This document shows, in pieces, positions 1-9,246 of a DNA stretch of 64,000 nucleotides (positions within the stretch are counted from its first letter, which is position 1; each line of letters begins with the position of its first letter). Under the pieces are notes generated by a model, which saw nothing but the letters and a program-made list of their open reading frames with translations, was not told the origin of the DNA and made no database searches. The translations under genes were made by a program, and so were the position numbers. Source of the stretch: Symsagittifera roscoffensis (lineage: Eukaryota; Xenacoelomorpha; Acoela; Convolutidae); the NCBI RefSeq assembly GCF_963678635.1, contig NC_087070.1, forward strand, positions 12,496,539-12,560,538, given 5' to 3'.

Positions 1-2
1 TG

Positions 3-1340
3 AGGGATCTAAATGAGATCTTCGTCTATGGTCAGACAACCACTCTGTCCTTTGGAGGAGCTTCAGTGGCTCAGGTCATCAAGATGATGGAATTCCAAAG
101 CGAGGATCACCTGGATACGCTGGTGATAATGCTAGGAACTAACGACGTCTCGAGAGCCCCAGTGACTCCCGAGTGCAAGTGGGAGCCTCTGCTGGTATGC
201 CTCTTGAAAGAACTGAAGGAGAAGTACAGGCCCAGGTTTGTGGTGCTGTGCACGATACCACAAAACCCGCTGATGGGCACCACAGTGGCAGATTTCATGA
301 ACGGCAACGTGACACGGTGGAACGAAATGATCCGTAATCTGGTGAGAAGCAACCCTGGCGAGTTGCGACTTCTGGATCTCGAAAACACGCTGCGCATGAT
401 TGATCATATTGCGCTTAACAGAGATGGGATACATTTCAACACCCAACGAGGCAGACACTGGATGAATGATGTATTTCAGACGCAGTTGAGGGAAATGGAG
501 CAGGAGTCGAGGGCGACCAGTTCTCTGGCTCTGACCAGCTCAACGACTGGAGGAAGTAGAATAAGGGCAAGCGTGCCCGAATCCCTCGTCAACCGCCTAG
601 GGCCCTTGGCAATGGAGACGGCTGTAGCCGCACCCACCGCTCCGAGCTCAAACGTGAGAGAGAGGCTAGGGACTGCTCCTCCTCCCAGAACACAACCGCT
701 TGAAAGCCGACTCGGCAGATCAGTGGTTCAGAACAGAAATAACTCCCAGACCGTGTCTAGGAGGAACGATCCGCCCGCCACGGCAAACCCTGCTTCAGCA
801 GCAGGACCGTCTACGAGCGCCGTGCCTGCGGAGGGAGTTGAACCAGGCAGCCTGCTGCTTTGGAACCGATCAGACCCGAGTCATTGGGGACAGTACAAGA
901 CAGAAATGTCCACGAAATTGAACATGAATACCCTGAGGTGTCGGGAGGACGCGATGAGAATGATTGGCGGAGAGAGTCCCACGGTGTCGCGATTATATCG
1001 GATATCAGGCGTGGATTGGCTGCTAGCAGAGCAGGAGCAGTTCAGCTCTACGACTATGCTCCGACATGCAGACTTGAGCGGGTTGCCTCAGGACAATACC
1101 TTTGGACCCTTGAACACGCGGTCCCTTACGGACGTCCGACAGAGAGCCCGGGAATTGACGCCACCTTCTCGAAGGGGCAAGTTTCAGGTAGAGAACAAGC
1201 CCAACAACAAGCATCATAAGATGTACAGGCAGTTCGCTAAACCACCCGGTCAGACGCCTGGCGAGTATTCAAGGGACTACCCCCGAACGACCACGGTAGA
1301 TGGAGATGACCAGAGATATGGGAAATTGAAGGCCCAATAG
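3..1340 (+). CDS. ORF1 of the giant element: SGNH/GDSL-like esterase domain protein (5' partial)
   Basis: The frame is open from position 3, so the true start lies outside the window; the first internal GTG is at 66. The protein has a single SGNH-hydrolase-like domain. Block III appears as LGTND (about 126-146) and block V as DGIHF (about 423-437), supplying the Asn and the Asp-x-x-His of this family; the block I Ser motif should lie upstream of the window. The strand-helix pattern (LDTLVIML, RFVVLCTIP, LRLLDLEN) fits the fold. The domain ends near 500; the rest is Pro/Ser/Thr/Arg-rich and probably disordered, ending in a basic His/Lys-rich tail. In CR1-like ORF1 proteins such domains are linked to RNA or lipid handling, but the role here is unknown. 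The stop overlaps an open +2 frame (from 1310) that leads into the next ORF. Confidence 0.75.
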   Translation, partial: RDLNEIFVYGQTTTLSFGGASVAQVIKMMEFQSEDHLDTLVIMLGTNDVSRAPVTPECKWEPLLVCLLKELKEKYRPRFVVLCTIPQNPLMGTTVADFMNGNVTRWNEMIRNLVRSNPGELRLLDLENTLRMIDHIALNRDGIHFNTQRGRHWMNDVFQTQLREMEQESRATSSLALTSSTTGGSRIRASVPESLVNRLGPLAMETAVAAPTAPSSNVRERLGTAPPPRTQPLESRLGRSVVQNRNNSQTVSRRNDPPATANPASAAGPSTSAVPAEGVEPGSLLLWNRSDPSHWGQYKTEMSTKLNMNTLRCREDAMRMIGGESPTVSRLYRISGVDWLLAEQEQFSSTTMLRHADLSGLPQDNTFGPLNTRSLTDVRQRARELTPPSRRGKFQVENKPNNKHHKMYRQFAKPPGQTPGEYSRDYPRTTTVDGDDQRYGKLKAQ

Positions 1341-1795
1341 GCGATGGCCTGTTCGCAGCTTACGATCCCTTAGAGATGAAAGCTGCAAAATATCTGATCG
1401 TAGCCAGTTCCGATTATCTCTACACGCCCCGTTCTCTCTTTTGGCCCAACGTGATTTTCTTCACGGCACCTAAATTGGATTGGGGACAGGAAATCGGCAT
1501 GATGATAAGTGTACGAAGGGTGGTCAGTATGGAGCCGCAGGTGATAGTGGTTGCAGGCTCAAATGATCATCTGCAAAGCAGGGGCTTATTGTCACGTCTG
1601 ACGGATGGGTCGATCCCGAGCAACGAGGTCATAGGGGAGGCGATAATGACATTGCTCTCGGCGATGGCTGAGGTAGAAGCAGCAGCAAAACAACGTTTCA
1701 CCCATAATGTGGTGAAGGTGGTCTTTGTGTTGTCACCAGATACGCTGCATTGCCAGAACCCCTTCAGTTTGTATACACAATGGTTACGACGATAG
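1310..1795 (+). CDS. Start of ORF2: second, degenerate SGNH-like domain
   Basis: The frame opens at 1310 and its first ATG is at 1376. The peptide begins with a strand leading to VASSDYLY, where an SGNH block I (GDS) would sit. It then has VVVAGSND-like residues at about 1547-1567 (GSND = block III with Asn) and a third strand, VVFVLSP, near 1721-1737. The rest of the fold (VYTMVTTIAE...FNVIIPAPN) continues in the +1 frame from about 1750, so one frameshift lies between roughly 1735 and 1760. No Asp-x-x-His block V is visible and the Ser of block I is not in a GDS context, so this copy of the fold is probably non-catalytic. Whether the frame change is a mutation or programmed cannot be decided, because copy B begins at the equivalent of 1765. 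Confidence 0.55.
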   Translation, partial: PEIWEIEGPIGDGLFAAYDPLEMKAAKYLIVASSDYLYTPRSLFWPNVIFFTAPKLDWGQEIGMMISVRRVVSMEPQVIVVAGSNDHLQSRGLLSRLTDGSIPSNEVIGEAIMTLLSAMAEVEAAAKQRFTHNVVKVVFVLSPDTLHCQNPFSLYTQWLRR

Positions 1796-4677
1796 CAGAG
1801 GGGAGGTTCAACGTGATAATTCCTGCCCCGAACAGAGTAGTAGACCCAGACAATTACTACCCGTCCCGATCTGAGCTTCCCGCCGTTTGGGCTGACATTT
1901 CGAATGCCATACAAGGGCTCAGAGATTGTAGCACAACTCGGTTGGTGCTAGATGAAGTTCTGGGGTTGGAGCTGTCCAACTTTGCCAGATTGCTGAAACT
2001 AAGACCAGGGGTGGACGACGATCATCTGTTAGTACAACAGGTGGCTGATGATCTCTGTTTCAGACAGATAGATCATGCCGAGAATGAGCAGGGCAGGATA
2101 GTCAGGAAGAACATGACATCAGCGGAAGAAGATCTCATGGCAATGGCTTTGCGCACGAAGCCGCACAATAACGTATGGTTGTACTTGTCACCAAGGCTGT
2201 GCACCTTGGGTGAGGACGCGTTCGAGCATTCGCCGGCAGTGATAAAGGAGATACATGTGTATCTGAAAAATTTGTTTGATGCCCGGGAGTTAGCTGGGGG
2301 CATGATGTTGAAGCTGATGCAGGACGTAAACACGATGTCACTGGACAAGTTCCAAGCTGACGTGCTAGCCACGAGGGCACAGTACGAACGATCGGATGCT
2401 ATCTTGGGTGGAATGGGAGTGGGATGGACGCCATCCTTCCTGTCGACGTGCTATCCTAGGGCATCCCGGAACTTGATCGCGAGTTTTGTCAGAGACATCA
2501 GGAAGTTATCGATTGGCCTGGTGTTAGCCTTGTACGTGACATTTGGTCACGAAAATTTCGTGAAGGGGCCGGCGAATCTCTTCACCCAAGCGTTGGCAGA
2601 TTTGAGATTGGATGGACTCCTGACCCTGATTGCCATTACCTACGGTCGACTGGGTGATTTCCTTGTGCTCTTACGTTACCCTGAACAACTACAGGGACCC
2701 AGTCGTGAGTTCAATGCACAGTTGGAAACCGCCTCGCTCAAGAAGATGAAAGACTGGAGGACTCTCCCGCTCCAATATCTTTTACAGCAGAACAGAAGCG
2801 TCACGGGAGAAGATAAGGTGGCGACGGATGCGAATGAGTGCAAGCAATATTGTGGCATTCCCTTGCTGACAGATTTGGCAGTCATGATGCGGATCGATCC
2901 GTTGGCTCTGATTCACGGACTGCGGGAATTCGTCACGGTGGTGTATGGACCGGTGATGTCTTTCGTGTTCCCGGACGTGCAAGTCGAGGCATACAGGAAT
3001 TCGGTGTTATACGTCAACCTGGTCTCAGTCGTGGACTGTTCCGTGCTGAACTGGGTAGAACAGAGGGAGTTGAGAGGGCTGGCCAGTGACGATAGGCTAT
3101 TCGGAAGAATAGCGGAGCCAGTTTGGATTTTGATGGATTTCAACAACCACTTCAAGTGCCGAATGGGCCGTGAGGAACTTTCTCACATCCAGTTCAACCC
3201 GAAGCTTTGGAACTTAAGACCAGTAGTGAAGGATACGGGAGCGGCCATGGGAGTGCCACTCTTACCAGAAGCCTATGCAAACGCTAAAGAGAACCAGCAA
3301 GCGTGGCTTTCCGGGTCCAGGCCGCTGCCGGACCAATGCCCTCGATATCCACCGATAAGGAGGATGTTATTGGGAGTCACATCTCCCATAATTGCCCCTC
3401 GAATCGGAGCAGCTCGTTACGCAGAGAAGAGAATGTTGAAGTGGAGTGAAGGGATGGAGCCGCGCTTCATCGGCTGGAATGTTGCAGCCGCGCACACGTT
3501 TGACTTCTCATTTCCTGATGCTTGGAGTAGGAAAAAGATCAAGGCGCTACCCTCTAGGAGACCAGAGGTCTTGGCCGAAATGTGGAACGAAGTGTATTCT
3601 CCCACAGATGACTTATCAAGACTGAAGTGGTCAGTAGAAGTGAAAGTAGTGATGATGGAAGTGGCAAAGGAGAGCAGAGGAGGCTCATATATAACAATAG
3701 AGGACCTGGCACCACATGGCGAGGAGTCTGTAGAATTCCTGGTGAATGATGAGTTGTTTTATCATGCAGGAGACATGACCGTACCGGCTCGGCCGGACTC
3801 GGGCATAGACTCACGACAAGGACCTTCAGGACCCAAGCCAAAACCTGATGCAGGTGATGATGAATTGATGGATCAGGACGATGACGATAACGATACCGAG
3901 GGAAAGACGGGAAAACCGGGTGAGACGGATCTGGGAGCGTTAGAGAGAGACTTGCTAGAATACCGGTTTAGTGAAGACGACGATGGGGAAGTCGATGGGA
4001 GTCTATTGCTAATGACGCCATCTTCTTTCATGTCCCCTACAAAGGAGGCGTCGGCCGACTTATCCCCGATAGACCCAATAAGCCAGGCGAGAGAATGCCG
4101 AAGCAGGGATCCGCAGAAATTGCTCCATGAGTCACCAAGGAGGAGAAAAATTGAAGAATCAATGAGGGTATCCTTCCTGAGCACGCTGCCGGAAGAGGAA
4201 TGGGAGAGATATCAAGGTGAGTTAGAAGGCAAGACGGGAACAACCTGGAGCCGAGTGAATTTCATGGAAAGATTATGGGACGTGATAAGGCGATATGGGA
4301 CGCAGTCCATAATGAAGGTGGGATTGAACCAACCCATCATGCGTGAGGTCTTGGAGAAAATAGTGAACTCCATGGAGTCGGATGTTCTGACCGAGTCAGT
4401 AACAGAAGACAGTGCCGATGATCAGCAGGTTGCAAAGAAATTACCTGTCAGACGAGCCAGGAAGGGGCTGAAGCGACTAAAAGGGAAAACAGGAAGTCGA
4501 GCCATGAACGCGAGAGTGGTGAAGTCGAGAGCCAGCGCAGTGGTGACCTCTTTAACGAGCGTAGGCAACGCTGACAGAGGGATAAAAAGAGAATCTGATA
4601 CCCCCTATGCTCTTGGCAGGTCTGACCACGACTGCCGTAAGATCAAAGAAAACAGCACGAACCCTGGCAGACATTAA
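1750..4677 (+). CDS. ORF2 middle part: unknown large protein with acidic linker
   Basis: This is a 975-codon frame beginning at an alternative TTG; it is really the continuation of the SGNH-like domain. After that come about 600 residues of mixed helical sequence that I cannot assign. From about 3,780 to 4,030 there is an acidic, Gly/Pro-rich linker with runs of Asp, then a basic Lys/Arg-rich stretch near 4,440-4,540 that could bind nucleic acid or act as a nuclear signal. Compared with copy B, 32 bp are missing after 4566; this moves translation into a wrong frame that ends at 4677. The last 36 or so residues are therefore an artefact of the deletion, and the true protein continues in the frame of the next ORF. 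No transposase, RT, helicase, nuclease or protease signature was found by eye. Confidence 0.7.
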   Translation: MPEPLQFVYTMVTTIAEGRFNVIIPAPNRVVDPDNYYPSRSELPAVWADISNAIQGLRDCSTTRLVLDEVLGLELSNFARLLKLRPGVDDDHLLVQQVADDLCFRQIDHAENEQGRIVRKNMTSAEEDLMAMALRTKPHNNVWLYLSPRLCTLGEDAFEHSPAVIKEIHVYLKNLFDARELAGGMMLKLMQDVNTMSLDKFQADVLATRAQYERSDAILGGMGVGWTPSFLSTCYPRASRNLIASFVRDIRKLSIGLVLALYVTFGHENFVKGPANLFTQALADLRLDGLLTLIAITYGRLGDFLVLLRYPEQLQGPSREFNAQLETASLKKMKDWRTLPLQYLLQQNRSVTGEDKVATDANECKQYCGIPLLTDLAVMMRIDPLALIHGLREFVTVVYGPVMSFVFPDVQVEAYRNSVLYVNLVSVVDCSVLNWVEQRELRGLASDDRLFGRIAEPVWILMDFNNHFKCRMGREELSHIQFNPKLWNLRPVVKDTGAAMGVPLLPEAYANAKENQQAWLSGSRPLPDQCPRYPPIRRMLLGVTSPIIAPRIGAARYAEKRMLKWSEGMEPRFIGWNVAAAHTFDFSFPDAWSRKKIKALPSRRPEVLAEMWNEVYSPTDDLSRLKWSVEVKVVMMEVAKESRGGSYITIEDLAPHGEESVEFLVNDELFYHAGDMTVPARPDSGIDSRQGPSGPKPKPDAGDDELMDQDDDDNDTEGKTGKPGETDLGALERDLLEYRFSEDDDGEVDGSLLLMTPSSFMSPTKEASADLSPIDPISQARECRSRDPQKLLHESPRRRKIEESMRVSFLSTLPEEEWERYQGELEGKTGTTWSRVNFMERLWDVIRRYGTQSIMKVGLNQPIMREVLEKIVNSMESDVLTESVTEDSADDQQVAKKLPVRRARKGLKRLKGKTGSRAMNARVVKSRASAVVTSLTSVGNADRGIKRESDTPYALGRSDHDCRKIKENSTNPGRH

Positions 4678-7615
4678 ATTAGAGATGGAGATCATCAGTC
4701 AATGTGGATCTGGAGGACTTGGAGATTACAGGCCCTCGCGGACCAACATGTCTAAGTTGAAACTGGAAGGACAACTCGACGTGGTCGAGTACAGTCGAGT
4801 CACTGTTCCGGAATCGGTCCACATGGGAGATCCAGCAGGGGGTTATGTGGAGATGTTGAAAGCGAGAAACTCAGCGGGAGGGCACCTGATGGCTTGGAGC
4901 GAGAAGCGAGCCATGCAGGAATATCTGAAAGAGCTCACGGAGAATTCAAATTTAAATCGAAAAGAATACGGCACGGTAATGTCCTCTGAAGCGAACGAAA
5001 TTGGATTGGAAAAGCTACTAGAAATCTCCTGGAGGGCGGCCCTCCAGAGATACTTCGACCAGTCGATGCATGCACCTGCTACGGTGGCAGCATACCTGGC
5101 TCATCCTTGCATGAGAACCGATCTGCAAGTACGGTTGGCTTGGTGCTTGATGGGCATCAAGAAGGCGGAGTATGAAGCCAGTAATGATTCGAAATCACTG
5201 GAACAGGAGCTGGAGTTGATGGAAGCTCTGCGAGCGTTGATTTCAAAAGACGGTTCTGCGATAGCATGGGCTAAGCGTAAGGATGCCCTTTGCTTTGTCA
5301 GGTTCGTGGTGGATCGTATCCCCACTCCTGTTTTGGGAGAATGTATAAAGATCATTCGGCAAAAGGGAGTTGATTGCGAAAGGAACTTCCTTAGGGCACT
5401 CCTGGAACTGTATCAGGACATGCCGTTGACTGTACCAAACAAGGAGTCGAATGGCATGGAGAGCTATCGCAAGTTGGAAGAAGTGAGAAGATATTCCAAC
5501 AAAGAATTGAAAGTGAGCCGGGAGTTGATTGAAGCAGTCAAAGGACAAAAAGAGTTTGCAACACTAGGAAAACTGAAGTCGTTCCAATATGTGTCTGGCA
5601 TACCGGGGATGGCGTATAATCCCTTCGTGAATGAAGAAGAAGCCAGGGAAGCGTACTTCGACAATGAGCAAGTCATAGTACTCAATTTCTGGGTTGAACG
5701 TATTAAAGAAACTGGAATGCTGATGGTGGAACAACCCAAGCTGGGAATTATCTTGGAAGAACGAGTGGTCGAACCCTCGGTTCCCGAGCTAAAGGGGCAA
5801 GTGAGTTTTGATTGTGGTTCTTGGGACGGTACCTTGAAAACCAGTCTAGTAACGATGTGGGAACTCATGAAGCCTTCTTGGTGTCCTCATCCTATCGCCG
5901 GTTTAATCTGGGACATGACGGCGGATATCACGTTAGACCTAGATGATGACGCGAGTTTGCATGATCTGGCCATGATACATCATCTGCTGGCCATGAGGTT
6001 GACGAAGCGGAAGAGCAACCCATCCACGGAGCTGTCCGAGGAAGGTCCATCGAGCAATTGGTTGAAGCAAGGCACATGCTTGGCTCAACATAGTGGGATG
6101 GAAGGACATGTTTGTAACCTGGGAGACTGCCTAGTTACGCTGAGCGAGCAGCATCGGCAACTGGCACGATTGTACGGAAGATTGAGCATGTCGGATAAGA
6201 GTGGTATGGAGTTGGTCGCGGACTGTCATGGGGTGACGGATGTAAATTTGATCACAGCCTTGGGATTTTGTAGCATGACGAGTTCGATTGAATCGCTTGA
6301 GCGCCTGGAGCGTGCCCATGAGCTAGTGACGTCCCTCAGCGTGGAAGTATTCCCTGGAGCATTGCAAACGGAGCAGAAGATCGGAGGCTGGAGAGAAGCT
6401 CTGGAGAACGAGATGAATCTGAAAGATAGTGAGGCCTATCATAAACCGACTGGTTCAAAATATCTGGTGGTTCAAAATATCAATTGCAGTAGTAGATATC
6501 CCACACACATGGTGGTGATGGATGCAAAGACACAGCAGGTGTTGATTGACCAACTTTTCTCTGTGCCAAAGTGCGTAAGGTTGGCCAGAATGTCGGAGAG
6601 GTCATATGATTTGTTGGCGAAGATCTTTCGGGCAGTCCCGAAGAGATCTGAAGGCGAGTTGCAAGACGTAGTGGGTGAAGAGTTTCTGAGATTAAACGAA
6701 GGCAATGTGAGTGAGTTCCAGAAGCAGAAAGCGAGTGGAGCGTTACCCACTGAATTCCCCACCATAGAAGAGAAAGACGACTTACACAGAATTCTGATGG
6801 AGGTGGAACCGTTGCTGGGAGCCTCAGGGTATCGGACCCGAAGGAACATAGTGAGAACCCATGGGGAGTATCCTTGCCACTGCTTGGCGCAGACGTTGTG
6901 GTACCCCAAACGCGGGAATCTGATGCTAGTATGGGACGTGGAGGAGTTATACTCTACGGGGTTGCCCGATCAGAATCAACAGGTGTCAATCGTGGTGGTT
7001 AGTGCCAAGCTGGCAGTGAGATGGCTGGAGGCTAACGCGGACACAAGTGAACAGGAGATGGCCGTGCCGACTCCTGAACAGCTGAGCAACGTGAAGATGA
7101 GTCATGAATTGGATATTTTCAGAACCACCTGCAAGGTTCTGAGAATACCTAAAGCCATTGAAAGAATATGGTCAAGGCAAAGATTGATGCCTTGGTTCCG
7201 TGCAGTGATGACATCATGGATGTATGAACGCGCGAAGCGTCACATGTCGAGGAACACGGAAGCCTATCAATCTTTCCATCTAGATATAGGACCAGGAGCC
7301 TATAAGAGAGCATTCCTGACGCACAGAAACGCGGTCACCACGGCGGTGAAGCGAGTAGCTGGAGCGCCTTGTGTAACTGAAGATGAGAAGAAAGAGGTCT
7401 TAAGAGCTGACCTAGAACGAAACGTGAGCCTGTGTCTTCACAACAGCTTTTGCAGGAACCGAGAGCAAAAGGTTAATGTTGACTTGCTACCTTGTTGCAA
7501 ACCGAGGCTGTTGGAACAGGAGAGTTGGGGCACGGCCCACAACTCCATGGACATGCTGGAGAAAGTATTGGAAGACAGCGAAGCTGAAGATCAAGATGGA
7601 GAAGTGATGGAATGA
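4607..7615 (+). CDS. ORF2 C-terminal part: unknown protein of about 1,000 residues
   Basis: This 1002-codon frame is joined to the preceding ORF once the 32 bp present in copy B (12046-12077) are taken into account, giving an ancestral unit of about 1,966 codons from 1750 to the stop at 7613-7615. It is rich in Leu, Glu and Arg, mostly helical in character, with scattered Cys/His (for example YPCHC near 6,870-6,885 and a CC pair near 7,490) that might bind metal. It ends in a strongly acidic tail. I find no YxDD, DDE, HUH, tyrosine-recombinase or helicase motif. The frame has no stop across 3 kb and copy B differs mostly by silent or single changes up to its own defects, suggesting recent coding constraint. 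Function unknown. Confidence 0.7.
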   Translation: MLLAGLTTTAVRSKKTARTLADIKLEMEIISQCGSGGLGDYRPSRTNMSKLKLEGQLDVVEYSRVTVPESVHMGDPAGGYVEMLKARNSAGGHLMAWSEKRAMQEYLKELTENSNLNRKEYGTVMSSEANEIGLEKLLEISWRAALQRYFDQSMHAPATVAAYLAHPCMRTDLQVRLAWCLMGIKKAEYEASNDSKSLEQELELMEALRALISKDGSAIAWAKRKDALCFVRFVVDRIPTPVLGECIKIIRQKGVDCERNFLRALLELYQDMPLTVPNKESNGMESYRKLEEVRRYSNKELKVSRELIEAVKGQKEFATLGKLKSFQYVSGIPGMAYNPFVNEEEAREAYFDNEQVIVLNFWVERIKETGMLMVEQPKLGIILEERVVEPSVPELKGQVSFDCGSWDGTLKTSLVTMWELMKPSWCPHPIAGLIWDMTADITLDLDDDASLHDLAMIHHLLAMRLTKRKSNPSTELSEEGPSSNWLKQGTCLAQHSGMEGHVCNLGDCLVTLSEQHRQLARLYGRLSMSDKSGMELVADCHGVTDVNLITALGFCSMTSSIESLERLERAHELVTSLSVEVFPGALQTEQKIGGWREALENEMNLKDSEAYHKPTGSKYLVVQNINCSSRYPTHMVVMDAKTQQVLIDQLFSVPKCVRLARMSERSYDLLAKIFRAVPKRSEGELQDVVGEEFLRLNEGNVSEFQKQKASGALPTEFPTIEEKDDLHRILMEVEPLLGASGYRTRRNIVRTHGEYPCHCLAQTLWYPKRGNLMLVWDVEELYSTGLPDQNQQVSIVVVSAKLAVRWLEANADTSEQEMAVPTPEQLSNVKMSHELDIFRTTCKVLRIPKAIERIWSRQRLMPWFRAVMTSWMYERAKRHMSRNTEAYQSFHLDIGPGAYKRAFLTHRNAVTTAVKRVAGAPCVTEDEKKEVLRADLERNVSLCLHNSFCRNREQKVNVDLLPCCKPRLLEQESWGTAHNSMDMLEKVLEDSEAEDQDGEVME

Positions 7616-9246
7616 AGATGAACAAAGAAGAGAAGAGAAGGAGAAAAAACATGATTTTATTTGTGTGCTAAAACTTGAACCAATCAACCAAGTTTTGATT
7701 ATTGAACTTGTTAAACTTTTTGTTTTGATTTAGTTTGGTCAAACCAAACTTTGAAAATTGTTACAATTGTTAAATTGTTGAAAAAGAAATTTTAGTTATA
7801 CTATTTATGTATGTATATATAGAACATAGGTGAGTATATTTACCTATTTAAACACGATTGAAGTTTTTAACCTGTGTAAGACACAATTTCACTGTGTGGC
7901 GACATGGTAAGATTGAGTAAACTCGCTCGAGAAGGGTGGGTAACCCAATAACTTTCCTAGCCACAGATTTTCTTAGTTTTAATATTGAAAGGACCGCATA
8001 AATAACTGATTATACTTGGTGAGTGACGTTAAGTTAGTTTTAACGGGTGCGTGGCCGTGCCACGTCCCACTTTTTAATCACAAAGAGTGAAAAGAAATTT
8101 TATGGCAAGACGACGTAAGTAGTCAGAAAAGAAATTTTATCTAGGACACTCCTCATGGTGCAAATTTTGTGAAAATGTTGAAAGGCAGTGAGATATAGTA
8201 CGATGCCATTTGTGAACACGTAGTGAGTTGAGGTGGGGTAGATAAATTTCATTTTCTTATGCGATTTGTAAGATTGATTACAGAAAACTCGATAACTACT
8301 TGACGATAACCCGGTGTTATGCGATCAATAGGGACATTGATGGGGACTGTCCGGGGAGTATGTGCCATTCTGCCAGATGGCACAGCGCAACCTTCCGACG
8401 AAGCACGAATCAGAGAGAAAAGGCCTTAACAGCAAAAAAGTGCTTGAAAGGAGGGTCGAAGTATTCTGAAATTTTCTATTTTTAAAATTTCGATTTTCAA
8501 GTTGATATTTCTCAGAAATACGAAAAACGGCCATTTTGACCAAAAAAGCTGAGAAAATCAGAGAACAACGACAAATATTGTGAAAAACAGTCGTCCAAGA
8601 GACGGAAAATACGAAGCCTCTTATCGTGGCAACAACGCACGATAAGACACTTGTCAGCGGATACTAGTGGAGAAGGAAGCTTCAGTGGGGAAGGAGTATT
8701 CCACGGAACCCTCCCGGGACGCAAATTAGGAGAGATAAGAGCGTTATCGCTGGAATATCACGGGAGCGGAGGCTTGGTCCCCCAGAGACTGTTTATGTGA
8801 AGGGACTGTATAAAACTAACTATATAGCTACTTGGATGTCGTGAAACTTTAATTTAACACCGGTGTAACTTGATATTTTAGAATATGAGTAGCTAGGAAG
8901 AGGAAAGGGTCAATCCATCTCCAATGGATTTAATATAGAACTGTCACACAAAAACATATTAAAATAGGTTGTTCGAGCCGTGTTTTTAATGACAATCACG
9001 TAGTCTGAGGATCCGAGACTCAGCTATGTGGTTGTGTTCGCATGTAAACGAAAGCTGATCAAAAGTCGTTTGACTGATGGCCTAAAAAGGTAACTTTTTA
9101 CTTTGCCCTAGACAGACCAGAAAATCAACTGGCAAGGTCGAGACGGTGAAAAGCGAGTAGGATTAAGGTAACTGACGCCTGCCAGTCGTTAATAGGTATT
9201 TTTTCTACGCTCCGTCGCTGTGTAGTATTTGGGCAAATGTTACAAG
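7616..9246 (+). other. Conserved 3' non-coding region of copy A
   Basis: About 1.63 kb with no credible ORF, repeated almost unchanged at 13206-14834. It begins AT-rich and holds several short inverted repeats: CGTGGC/GCCACG with a 3-nt loop at 8050-8064, GTGCCAT/ATGGCAC with an 8-nt loop at 8362-8383, and the palindrome ACACCGGTGT at 8857-8866. There is no poly(A) or simple-repeat tail at the end and no terminal TG/CA dinucleotides that would suggest an LTR. Its strict conservation between copies reflects recent common origin, so function cannot be inferred from that alone. Confidence 0.65.

Larger units (their letters stand above)
1..9246 (+). mobile_element. Giant SGNH-domain repeat element, copy A (5' end outside window)
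   Basis: This unit is defined by comparison with copy B: positions 1765-9246 match 9247-14834 almost base for base apart from a few indels. It carries ORF1 (SGNH esterase-like), a second SGNH-like domain, a very long unknown ORF and a 1.6-kb non-coding 3' region. The 3' end is placed at ATGTTACAAG because the next bases, CAGTT, belong to whatever sequence follows each copy. I see no reverse transcriptase (no YxDD box), integrase, DDE transposase or recombinase in the visible part; such a gene could lie left of the window. SGNH esterase domains are known in ORF1 of some CR1-like non-LTR retrotransposons and in rotifer Terminons, but the long ORF resembles neither. The mobile nature is inferred from the second copy and from its insertion in a BEL/Pao relic. 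Confidence 0.72.

Noticed and set aside
107..458. Minus-strand frames opposite ORF1
   Set aside because: Shadows of the SGNH coding frame; no start context or domain.
1..9246. Identification of the giant element as a rotifer Terminon or CR1 retrotransposon
   Set aside because: Only the SGNH domain is shared; no RT is visible and the long ORF has no recognisable similarity, so the assignment cannot be supported from this window.
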